Below are positions 43,310 to 53,866 of a stretch of DNA of 64,000 nt, one piece after another. The position numbers and the translations under genes were made by a program. Under the pieces are notes generated by a model. The model was not told the DNA's origin. It did not search any database and saw only the letters and a list, made by a program, of their open reading frames with translations. Position 1 is the stretch's first letter; each line of letters opens with the position of its first letter. This stretch comes from Amia ocellicauda (lineage: Eukaryota > Chordata > Actinopteri > Amiiformes > Amiidae): NCBI RefSeq assembly GCF_036373705.1, contig NW_027102662.1, positions 496,001 through 560,000 on the forward strand, in the 5' to 3' direction.

Positions 43310-43851
43310 GCCTGCTGTGGGCCGGCCCTTTTCGTCCTGCTTACCCTCGTGGTTCCCCGGAGGCGGTAGGTGGCTTTTCTTCATTGGAGTTCCCGAAATT
43401 GGTGGACTCAGAGCGTCCGTCCGTCGACAGGTTGAAATTGTAAACGCTGGTGTAGCCACTTTTAATTAAAATCTGATGATGATGTTATTGTTGTTGTTGT
43501 TGTTCTTGTTGTCGTCGTGGTCGCCGTCATTATTATTGTTAAAGTAAAGCTACCGTAAGGTGTAGAAGGCACAATAGCTCTGTGATTGTCTGATGGTGGC
43601 ACAAGACAAGCAGCAGCTGTTTGAACAAGCCATTGAGCATCACCTTGTTGGGGTAAGTGTAAGTCTTGTCATAGCTCAGGGCGTTCTTCCTTTGAAAGAG
43701 TTTCCAAAGTGTCCTGATGTGCCCTTGAGCAATGCAAAATAGGTCAGTGAAAATAGAAACCTTTATCTCACAGGCTGGCCCACGTTTAACGCCTGTGTGC
43801 GTTTTACCAGCCGGCTTCGATGGGAGCCATTCGAAACGCCAGGACGGGTTG

Positions 43852-43924
43852 GTTTCCGTAGTGTAGTGGCTATGATGTTTGCCTCACACGCGAAAGGTCC
43901 CCGGTTCAAAACCGGGCGGAAACA
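43852..43924 (+). pseudogene. tRNA-Val (CAC) relic
   Basis: Anticodon loop CTCACAC is intact, but the D stem is disrupted (CTATGAT for CTATCAC), the T loop is TTCAAAA and the anticodon stem has a T-G pair. Probably inactive. The copy 4 element begins 232 bp downstream. Confidence 0.7.
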
Positions 43925-44149
43925 ACCCACGGTGCACGCGTGCCAGTGCCGTGTTACCCGTCCCCATCTCTCTGCCCCAAGGCTGGCCGTTGTTTTCTCT
44001 TCCTCGGAGTGGCAAGTAATCCCGACCTTGAGAACAAACGATCGCAGAAGGGTAGCTTTGCGAGGCGCAGGAACTGACACTTTTAAAATCGATACATGTT
44101 GTTGCTGTGACAATACGACCGTAGCAGGATCGGCGACATTGCTGTTACT

Positions 44150-44155
44150 CTTATG
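44150..44155. repeat. Left target-site duplication, CTTATG (copy 4)
   Basis: Six bases directly before the element's 5'-AGTAGATAGT end; repeated at 60224-60229. Six bp is the duplication length of Polinton integration. Confidence 0.9.
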
Positions 44156-44340
44156 AGTAGATAGTTGGGTTTTTTGGGTGCGGCCTATTTTGTTATGACG
44201 TATGCCCTAAGCTTATTAATATTCCTACGTCATAATTGGGGGGCGTGATTCTAGGTAGAGTTATTTCCTTAATTATTCCTACGTCATATCCGTCAGAAAG
44301 TGTACACCCATAAAACCCTGAACAACAAGGCCGCCCATAA
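44156..44340. repeat. Left terminal inverted repeat, copy 4
   Basis: 185 bp, begins AGTAGATAGT, inverted match to 60039-60223 with scattered mismatches. Contains TGACGTA at 44196-44202 and TACGTCA at 44226-44232 and 44280-44286, plus GC-rich GGGGGGCGTG. This is the only left repeat in the window. Confidence 0.95.
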
Positions 44341-45603
44341 CCTGTTGTTCTTGTTGTTCTTGTTGGTCAACTGTAGAGTGTGAATGGGTCGGCTCTTCCT
44401 GTAGTGGTTGGGGGTCTTTTTTAAATATACATGTAATGGTTTAGTAAATCTAAACCGTTATAAGATCAACAAGTTCTGTTGTCTGTAATGGTCCCAGGTC
44501 TTAACAATGCCAGTTTTGAATAGTGCGTTTATCATATTCACACTGTCTCTGTCTGTCTCTCTCTCTCTCTCGCCCAATCATTTTATAAGATCAACAAGTT
44601 CTGTTGTCTGTTATGATCCCAGGTCCTAACAATGCCTGTTTTGCATAGGGTACTTATGTTATCCACACTGTATCTGGCTCTGTCTCTCCCCTCAAATTTA
44701 ATTAAAAATAAAATTAAAAAAGAGGGTGTGTGTGTGGGTGTTTGTGTGTATAGGTTAATTGTGTTTGTAAAAAAAAAAAAAAAAAAGCTGTGGTTATATT
44801 TTATCTCTCACATAATGTGTTCAGTCGTTTTACTTAAATACATTCTAGGGTCTTAAAGCTCATAAGAGTTAGACTTAAGATAAGGATATGCTTTTAAGGT
44901 ATTTTAGCAGTCTCAATCCCTGATGATAAGGAATCGTTTAAAAAATAAAAACAACTGATCACTCAATGCTAAATAGATCACAACACTCAAGGCTAAATCA
45001 CTCACACCATGGGGGGCGGGTGTGGGCTCAGACAACAGTAGGTATGGCGTGTGGTATCAAAACATTCAGAATACTTTTAACCTATATAATTTATAAGCTT
45101 TGTAAAATAAACCCAAATATCTCTTTTGCGGGGATAAACGCTGTTCTGAGTAGTTTGTGACTTGTTTATTACCAAACAAAGCATCGCTATTAAAAAAAAA
45201 AAAAATCACTGTAAAAGCGCTAGTTATTTTAGATCTTTATAGTTATTTTCTTGGCTCAGGTTGTTTTTTAGCGCTTATAAAGGCCTGAAATATTCTTAGT
45301 GGTTGTTGACTATAGGTCTTGATGCTTAAAAATGTTTTTTTGAGAGACCAAAAGGTTCTAATAAAAGTTTAGAGTAGAGAGGAGAGAGATCATCTCCATC
45401 TTGGTTTCTATTTGAAATTTGATGCAGTGTCATTTTATTGGTTGGTTTTGATATGTTAATTGGTAACAGGGCGGCACAAAGGCCAGACCAGAACAATGCC
45501 TTACAAGCAGATCCGGCATGTGGCCATCAGTATAAGTATGAAGGTCTGGTCTTCAGCTCGACAGACTCATACTGACCTTTCGATTTAAGACTAAAGATCA
45601 ACA
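44341..45603 (+). promoter_or_regulatory. Left-end noncoding region, copy 4
   Basis: 1.26 kb without a recognisable gene. Up to 45030 it is unique to this copy: TTG-rich start, a two-fold direct repeat (44458-44690), CT-rich and GT-rich tracts, and a long A run near 44769. From 45031 (GACAACAG) it matches the left regions of copies 2, 3 and 5: AAGCGCTA inverted repeat (45212-45222/45269-45279), TATAAAGG next to it, and TATAAGTA at 45531-45538, 73 bp before the exon 1 ATG. Confidence 0.6.
44458..44690. repeat. Two-copy direct repeat, period ~125 bp
   Basis: TTATAAGATCAACAAGTTCT begins both copies (44458 and 44583). They stay similar through TCCCAGGTC(T/C)TAACAATGCC and end in CT-rich tracts. 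Seen only in copy 4 because other copies lack this region. Confidence 0.85.
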
Positions 45604-47645
45604 ATGTCCGGAAACAACATCAGCGACTTCGATTTAAACGAGTTTTTAGGCAAGTCTTCAGATTATTTTCATTGACTCAGAGCGTGTTGTGTGCATGTAT
45701 TGTAAATAAGGCTATAACATCTGTTTTAAGTTCTGTAAAATTATTTTTCAGCCAGTCAACAGCAGTTATTTCCCAACGCTGAGGAGATAATCTGGAACAA
45801 CGACGGTAAGATTTTTGTGTTTGTGCTCATGGGTTCTTATGTATGGGTGTGTGTGGTTTTGAAGAGGCTCATTAGAGTTATGAAAACGTTTTAATATATA
45901 TTAATGCCGGTCTCTTTAATTACACAGATACTATCGAAAGGCCTGTGATTAATGTCTCCGAGGATCGACCAAGAGAAGTGGTTGTCCCTAGACAGGCTGT
46001 CTGCCGACCGGGTAAGAACTAAACCCCTGTTTGTTTGTATAACGTTTCTGTAAGATGTTTGAGTCCAGTTTTGTTAATTTAAAAAAATTATCCTGTCTAA
46101 CAGTATTAAGAAACGTGGTTCGAGACAACGAAAGGCCTTCCACATCGAGGGCTTGTTTCGTTTTACCTACGAGAACAGTAACCTTTCAAGAATCTGAAAG
46201 GCCGTCAGCCCCGGTATCTGATAGCTGTGAGTATATATCTGCAGCCTGTAAGAGGTTAAAGCTTTTTATAAAGCGGTGTGGTTAAAGGTTAAACATGTCT
46301 CTTACCTTCACAGCGGTGCAAAAAGCTAAACCAGCCGAAAAACATAAGAAACGATTATTCTGTGGAGGTAAGTAAGATCTTTCAAACTTTAATGTTTTTA
46401 AAAGGGCTTTGTTTGCCCGTTGAGGGCTAATATTTAAGCGATGGGTGACCGTTTCCTGTAGGGCGGGGGGTTCTGGGAAAGATCTTTAGAAGTCCGGACA
46501 GGTCTAGGCTTGTTTCTGGGGAACGTGTTTAGAAATGACCGATTGCCGTACCGTCTGGTTAGGAAGTAAAGCCGTCTGAAAGGGTTTAGTAAGTTGTTTG
46601 GCTTATCTCCCGCTATTATACTTCTGTTTTAAAGTGGTTGTAGGAAAAGGCTTGAAGGTGTTCATTGTATTTAATATTTAAACAGATCGTGAAAACGTTT
46701 GTGAAACAGGAAGTCCCGGGATCAGGAAGCGTTTACACTTGGAAGGTTATTTTAAAAATGAAATGTTGTTGTGTGTGTGTGTGTTTTATTAACAATATTA
46801 CAGTTTTTAAAGAAACATTTAAGAAACAGTTTATTTACAGCTGCTTCTCTGTTTTACATTTATTATCAAGTCCTAATAAATATATTGTCTGTAAATAATA
46901 AGGCGTTGTAGTGAATGTCTAAGGCTATTTTCAAAGGTCTAAAAAAGCTAAAGCTTTTGAATGTCCTGGACATGTTGTTTTAAGTTTGATTTCTGTCGCC
47001 GTTTAAAGATGTAAATGTAATGTATATTTTTATTCTTCCCAAGACTCTTGGGATAGTCATTCTGTGGATGAGCTATTGAGGACAATTACCCCGTCTAAGT
47101 GGGATCAAACATCTTCCCCGGTGAGATCACCGAGAGGATCCCCCACGGTGGTCTTGGAGACCCCCCAACATCTACTCAGGCCACAGCCTTCTGGGGGTAA
47201 TTCAACACCCCAGATTCAGCCCGCCGCATTGTCGGGCGGAACAAATACAGGCATCCAACAACCTCATGGGTCGCCGTCAGTCAGGGCTGACACACCACCC
47301 AACGACGGCCTGGTTTCAACATCGTTCCCCCAGACCCGTTTCTTGGCTACAGAAACGCGGAACAGTACCCCGCGCTTGGCCAGGGTGTCACCGCAAAGGC
47401 CTTCTTGGTCTCCGTCCATGAGTATACGCTCGCTCCCTGCCTCCTTCGACCGAGATTTACCGGAGCGACCATCCTTTGAAGCTGAGCCAGGCCACCAGCC
47501 CCCGGAGCTACTTCCTGAAGGTCGGCATGAGTTGCTACATACTTTGTTACAAAATCAAAGACTTGTGTTACTGGGGCAAAACCTGGTGATAGAGAGCCAA
47601 AACACCCTTATTAATACCCTTACTAACGAATTGTACCGTATTTAA
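45604..47645 (+). CDS. Seven-exon spliced accessory gene (copy 4)
   Basis: Proposed exons: 45604-45649, 45752-45805, 45928-46011, 46104-46226, 46314-46367, 46686-46745, 47044-47645; introns 102, 122, 92, 87, 318 and 298 bp. The frame is open across all junctions. The intron 1 donor is GCAAGT as in copies 2 and 3; the intron 6 donor is the weak GTTATT. Without splicing at 46226/46227, exon 4 runs on to a stop at 46285, giving a possible alternative C-terminus with KRLKLFIKRCG. An ATG at 46295 lies in frame with exon 5, so a shorter product from an internal promoter is possible. Confidence 0.7.
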
Positions 47646-47711
47646 TGTTTTAATAGACACAAAACGCCTTACTATTGTGGGTTGTTGGAAAAATAAAAAA
47701 TAAATTAAAAA

Positions 47712-50700
47712 ATGTCCTGACTTGGTAAAAGAACTCACAAACTAAAGGATTATGAACAAGCTAGGGCCCCAAAAAGACCTTCCCGAGAGAACATCCCCGG
47801 CCCTGTTGTGAACTCCTCTGATGTCCCAATGAACCTGGAACTATTACAAATGATAAATGATTTAAATAACCCCCAATTACCACCGATAGAATGTGAATTA
47901 ACAGACTTACCGGTGAACCCCGACCTGTTACAGATGGTCAATGATCTAAATAACCACCTCCCACCGGTAGCGCTTATAGAGGTTCACCCCCTAGTTCACC
48001 CCGATTTGTTTGAAATGGTGGAGGCTTTGGAGGAGCTACCCCGACCAAATTCTGCCCCTATTATAAATGATTTGAGACAATTAGAACACAGGATGGCGGC
48101 AGAAGCAGCCATCACTATAGAGGAGGGTCTTGACATTAACCGGTTGGATATCTTTGAAGGACTTTTACAGGCTTTAAATGAGCCTCCTCAAAAAGGGGGT
48201 TTTGTAGATGTCAGCAGTGGGGGTGTTCGGAATGTGGAGGGTTCTGAGACTGATAAGGCTGTGGAGGACATGCTCTGTGAGAATGTAGGGGGTGAAGGCT
48301 TTGTTCAAAATGATGATGTGTCCAAGAGTACCAGTGATCCCGTGATTATAGATAGACCGGCCTATAACAATTTTGAAATGATTCAGCGTTTTAATTTTGC
48401 AGAACTTTTAAATTGTGACAATTATGCAGAAATATTTGTCAACATACACGAGGCCTTGCAGAAAATGCTTGAACAGGTTGCTGAAAGGGTCAGACCTCGA
48501 GATGTTGTACAGTTAGAACTCAGAGGGGATGATTTGTTTAGCAACCTATCTGTAATGCTGAGTGGAGATAATTTAGATGTCTGGCTAAAATCGAAGCGTT
48601 ATTGCAAAGTAACGCAGCCATCTTAGCTGATGAAAGTCTGTCTCTGGTAATGAATGTGGTTCGTAACCCTGAGGGTGGGGCGCTTAGAAGACTGTCGAAA
48701 TGCTTGAAGAACGACATAATTAGGACCAAGCTCAGGCAATTAGTGGTGAGTTCCAGTGGGGACAATAAGCTCTGTTTTGCTTACAGTTTAATAAAACTAC
48801 TCACCCCCGACATGCCTGAACCCCAAGCTCTGCAAGAGGCTTTAATGCTTCATCAGAGGGCCGGCTTAAACTCTCAACAGATGGTTGCCTTTTCAGACAT
48901 CACCAAGTTTGAGGAGTTGTTGTCTTTAAAAACTGTTTTGTGGTACCGTTGTGAGGTAAAGGAAGTATTTGTGAAATTTCAGATACATCCTGAAACCCAT
49001 ACACAGACACTGTTTCTCTTCCTAAGTGATAGTCATTACTTTGGAATAAAGAGTTTGACGGCTTTTTTGGGTTGTTCGTATGTTTGTCATTGGTATTATA
49101 AGGCCTTCAATGATAAGCTTAAGCACCGCTGTGACGGTTACTGTAACGTCTGTTTCAATCCGCAATGTCATAAGGGTTTGGCCCCTACCATCCGATGTAA
49201 AGATTGCTTAAGGATTTGTCTCTCAGCGTTCTGTTTTTCCGAGCATAAGGTACAGAGGGCCGCTGCTGAGTGTGTTAAAAAACGGAGTTATTGTGATCAA
49301 ACTAAATATTGCCCGCAGTGTTGCCTCCAGTACCGTTTTCATGAGGTTAAACCACACAAATGTCTGGAGCCGAGATGCAGGATCTGTAATGCTGATTTAA
49401 CCCCGGGGTCCGAACACCAGTGCTTTATTCAGCCGGTTAAAAAGGAGCCGCCGCACAACCGGTATGTCTTTTTTGATTTTGAATGCCGGCAAGAAAACGG
49501 GGTCCACGTTGCTAATTATATACACTGTATTGACATGTTGGATCGTGAGTGGTCAGCTAGCGGTGAGAGTTGTGTCAGGGATTTCTTTACGCGGTATCGC
49601 GGTCCAAAATACCTCAATTACACATTTATTGCCCACAATGCTAAGGGTTATGATTCTTACATTTTGATGAAGTATCTGGTGGAAAATGGGGTGACCCCAA
49701 AAATAATAGCTCAGGGTAGCAAGATCATGTGTTTCACCGACGAAGCTTTCAACTAACGTTACATAGACTCGTTAAATTTCCTCCCCATGAAATTGAGCGC
49801 TTTGCCTAAGGCTCTGGGTTTTGAGGCTCAGAAGAAAGGTTGGTTCTGCCATTTTTTTAATACTAAGGACACTCAAAATTATCGAGGGTCCTACCCGCCC
49901 GCCTCTTATTATGGGGTTGATACTATGATGTCTCATGAGAGGGAGGAATTCTTTAAATGGTACAATACGGTTAAGGGAGGTGTTTTTGATTTCCGAGAAG
50001 AGATGGCCGCTTATTGTAAAAATGATGTGGTGATCCTTAAAGAAGCCTGTGTGCGTTTCCGCACCGAGGTTATCAACACATCGGGTCTCGACCCTTTGCA
50101 AAGTGTGACCATAGCGTCTCTCTGCATGAAAATGTATCGGTCCAATTTCTTGCAGAAAAACACTATAGCGGTCACCACTTCTGACAACTATCGTGCTAGA
50201 CAAAAGAACTTTTCGACTGTCTCCATACAGTGGCTGGAATACCTGAGTGCCCGGGATAACATCTTCATCAGACATGCTTTAAATCAAGGGGAAGTCAAAA
50301 TGGGGCCTTATGACTTAGACGGTTTTAGGGACGTGTCCGGGCGGCGTACCGCTTATGAGTTTGCAGGTTGTATTTACCATGGCTGTCCTCAGTGCTTCGA
50401 CCCAAACACCTTTAACCCCGTAACACAAAAACTCTGCGGTGATATGTACTATGATTTCCAGGAACGAATTGAAACTTTAAAAAACACCTATGGTTTGAAC
50501 GTGCTGGTGATTTGGAAACACGAGTGGACGACCCTGAAGCAACAGGAAGCGGGGGTACAACGGTTTATGGAAACCTTGGACTTTCCTGAACGTCTAGAGC
50601 CCCGGGATGCGTTATTTGGGGGTCGTACCAACGCCCTCTGTTTACATTATGAGGTAAAGGAGGGTGAGAGAGTAGATTACTATGATTTCACCAGTCTGTA

Positions 50701-51939
50701 CCCTTATGTCAACAAGACCAAAATGTACCCGGTGGGGCGTCCAACCATTGTTTATCGTGACTTTCTCGAAATCGGACATTACTTTGGTTTGATCAAAGTC
50801 ACCATGTACCCTCCTCGCGAGCTGTTCTTACCCGTGTTGCCTTACAGGTGTTCGGGAAAATTGATGTTCCCTCTGTGTAGAACGTGTGTGGAAACTGAAA
50901 ATCAAACTACCTCTTGTCTGCACAGTGATGAAGAGAGAGCGCTGACGGGTGTCTGGTGTAGCATTGAGCTTGACAAGGCGGTGGAGAAAGGTTACAGAGT
51001 CGGTAAGGTGAATGAGGTTTGGCATTTTTCTGAAAAATCTGATACTCTTTTTGCTGATTACATTATGACCCATCTGAAAGGGAAACAGGAGGCATCGGGC
51101 TATCCCTCATGGTGTGTTGACTCCGCGGCCAAAGAGCGATACGTTCAGCAATATTTTGAAAAGGAAGGGATCCGTCTAGAGCCGGGGAACATAACTGTAA
51201 ACCCCGCCAAGAGACAAATGTCCAAACTGATTTTAAACAGTCTGTGGGTTAAGTTTGGGGAAAGAAATTACCATCTAAACACAACCTTGATTAAAACCCC
51301 TGAACTGTTCATAGAATTTATGTTTTCCAAACAACATGCAGTATCATACTTTCAATTCTTAAATGACCACGTGGCACAGGTCCAGTGGAGGGCCCCTAAA
51401 GATTTCCCCACCAAACAGGGGAACGTTAATGTTTTCATAGCGGTTTTTACCACGGCTTACGCCCGGCTTGAACTGTACAACTTAATGGATCAGTTGCAGG
51501 AAAGCACGCTCTATCATGATACTGACTCTGTAATCTTTGTCACCAGGCCAGGGGATTGGGTCCCTCCCCTCGGGGACTACCTTGGGGAGTTAACGAGCGA
51601 ACTAGATCCTCAGGACCACATAGTGGAGGTTGTTTCAGGGGGTCCTAAGACTTACGCATACAGAACGGCTGCGGGTAAGACCTGTATGAAAGTTAAGGGT
51701 TTCACTCTGAACCATTGTAACAACAAGCTCATTAACATCAAGTCTCTGACGACCCTGGTAGAAAGTTATGTAACGAGAAAGACGCGCCTCCTCGTGAGAT
51801 TATTACAGCCGGTAATCAGATCTATCGCAATAAAAAGGGGTACACGTTGGAAAATAGATCACTAAACAAACGGTTCAGGGTGGTGTACAATAAAAGAGTC
51901 TTGAAGACTGATTATACCACTCTGCCTTATGGATATTAG
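47712..51939 (+). pseudogene. polB: Protein-primed type B DNA polymerase (copy 4)
   Basis: Carries the breaks common to all copies: TGA at 47718-47720, frame change near 48581-48590 and TAA at 49754-49756. A lost base near 51773 shifts the last ~55 codons, and palm motif B reads NSLWVKFG where other copies have NSLWGKFG. After the TAA it is otherwise open for about 690 codons, the longest polymerase stretch in the window. Exonuclease motifs lie before and just after the TAA. Confidence 0.94.
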
Positions 51940-52600
51940 TGGTGGTTTTGATAACAGACTTCAACACCCTTTCTCCTGTATTATAGCCGGTCCCTCCAAT
52001 TCGGGGAAGAGCTATCTTATAAAGAACATCATAGAAGATGTGGACGCAACCGTGTCCCAAGCTCTTGACAACATAGTGTGGTGTTACTCTTGCTGGCAAC
52101 CTCTCTACGATGATTTGGCTTCGAAAAAATATAGTCTGTAATTTGTGCAAGGTCTCCCCGCCTCGTTGTGTGATGATGACTTGTTCCCGCCCGGTCAAAC
52201 TAATCTAGTGATCCTTGATGACCTGATGGAGCAGGCCGGTGACAACAGTGAAGTGGAAAAAGCTTTCACAAAGTACACTCATCACAGGAATTTAAGTATT
52301 ATTTATTTAGTTCAAAATCTATTTTTTCAAGGTAAAAAAAGCCGCACTATTAATTTATATGCCAATTATATAATTCTTTTTAAAAACCCCAGAGATAAAC
52401 TACAGGTCACCGTCTTGGCTCGTCAAATGTACCCTAACCAGACCAAGTTCTTTTTGGAGGCATTTGAGGATGCCACCAAAAAACCCTACGGGTACTTGAT
52501 TGCGGACTTAAAAGCACAAACCCCAGAAGACTTTCGCCTCAGAACAGGTTTGTGCCCGCCCGATTGGCCGGCAGTGTATGTGCTAAAGAAAAGGAAATAA
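51929..52600 (+). pseudogene. FtsK/HerA-type packaging ATPase, broken (copy 4)
   Basis: Local changes near 52127-52141 turn an AAA codon into TAA (52139-52141), ending the frame after 70 codons, between Walker A and Walker B. The remainder is open. Confidence 0.92.
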
Positions 52601-52606
52601 ATAAGA

Positions 52607-52942
52607 ATGTCTGTTCAGATTAAAAGAAATCTGCCACTTTTGCAAATGTTATTTGAGGGGAGCCCGCGCCATAGGAAAGCTGTGCTGGCAGGGGCCCCCT
52701 CGGATTTGATCGAGACCCTGTGTGAAATAGCTTTTAACATCTTACGCGGTAATATACCCCTAACCCCTTCTCAACATTCTAAACTCAAAAAACAAAAAGC
52801 GGTTATCAAGATCATCGCTAATAAGAAGTATTCTATTAAAAGAAAAAGAAAGAAGATTAATCAAACCGGGGGTTTTATAGGACCGCTGTTGAGCATAGCC
52901 GTGCCTTTCCTAACCAGTCTTCTAGCTTCCAGAGTGGGTTAA
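52607..52942 (+). CDS. Small basic Polinton protein (copy 4)
   Basis: 111 codons, open, differing from copy 3 at one N-terminal residue (SVQIKR for SVRIKR). Same position after the ATPase gene. Confidence 0.75.
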   Translation: MSVQIKRNLPLLQMLFEGSPRHRKAVLAGAPSDLIETLCEIAFNILRGNIPLTPSQHSKLKKQKAVIKIIANKKYSIKRKRKKINQTGGFIGPLLSIAVPFLTSLLASRVG

Positions 52943-52944
52943 TA

Positions 52945-53686
52945 ATGGAATATGCTCAGAAAATGTTTTTGATCCCTCAGGAGCAGCTTGAGAAACTGAG
53001 AAAAAATGTTGTCGGGCCAGAGCCCATTAGACAAATGGCCGAAAACAACCTGGACTCTGAAATGAAAGCTATACAGGCCAGGGCCGATTTAAATCAGTAT
53101 TCCAAAGCCCAGTTGTATACCAACATGTTACAGCGCTACCTCCGTCTGGTTAGACAGGGTGAAAAAGATCAATACATTTTAACTTTAACCATGGCCTCTC
53201 AAGAAAATGGTTCTGGGGCTGATGCGGGGGGTTCGGTTGATAAAGATGTTGCGGTGACCGAACCTGTTGAGAGTTCAGACGGAGATGTTGTAACGGATGT
53301 TTTGAGAAACATGCCGGCCAGAAGCAAAAGACATGCAGAATATATCCTGCACAAAATGGTTCAGAAACCGCGGGTAACGGCTTGGAATGAACAGGGTGAA
53401 TTTGTTTTTAAGGGACAACTGATCAAAGGTTCACACGTTTGATTTGTTGAAGAGTGTCACTAGCACTAATAAGGTACCCGATAGTCGCCGACCTGTAGGC
53501 TGGAATGCTTTCCTACAGGCGATGGCCTGTCTGAACATGCCCCAATCAACAGTTCCTAACCAGGAAACGCGACAAAAAATCCATCTGTGTAAAGAGGTGG
53601 AGCCTGATCTGACTCCGATATCTCATTACTCTGACCGTGCTGAGCGACCATCCTCAGGATCTATCCATCGTTGGGAAGCTTATTAA
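52945..53686 (+). pseudogene. 247-residue Polinton protein, frameshifted (copy 4)
   Basis: Two bases are missing near 53436 (CACACGTTTG versus CACACATGTTTG), so the product ends at 53442 after 165 residues. The C-terminal domain continues in another frame to 53686. Confidence 0.8.
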
Positions 53687-53866
53687 TCTCATGTTTTTAT
53701 TTGTCTCCCCTGTAAATAATGACCCGACAAACAATTTTTTTTTTTTTTTTTTTTTTTTTTCAAATGTTGTACATTTATTTATACCATAACCCCTGCTTTG
53801 TATAAGAATTGTGTTGAATAAAAACAAAACTAATGATTCAAAGGCTGTTTTCATTATTTTTTCACC

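Larger units (their letters stand above)
42124..44155. other. Host tRNA-Val units between copies 3 and 4
   Basis: Longest host segment. After CTTATG only ~40 bp of an AAC unit remain before a jump to the microsatellite (42181-42250). Then come a CAC unit, an intact CTTATG site (42888), a mixed AAC unit whose upstream block switches to CAC-type sequence near 43020-43190, a second microsatellite (43474-43515), a second CAC unit, and CTTATG (44150-44155) joined to the left inverted repeat of copy 4. Two of its three tRNAs are degenerate. Confidence 0.85.

Noticed and set aside
44156-44340. Separate inverted element or solo promoter fragment between copies 3 and 4
   Set aside because: Its edge coincides with CTTATG and it is the inverted partner of 60039-60223 at the expected distance, so it is the left end of copy 4.
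46665-46898. 77-codon frame MYLIFKQ... containing a GT-rich run
   Set aside because: It spans exon 6 and the (GT)n tract of intron 6 in a frame different from the spliced product.
49754-49756. Programmed readthrough of the polymerase TAA
   Set aside because: No known readthrough context is visible, and two further shared breaks in the same gene favour a dead founder; left as an open alternative only.
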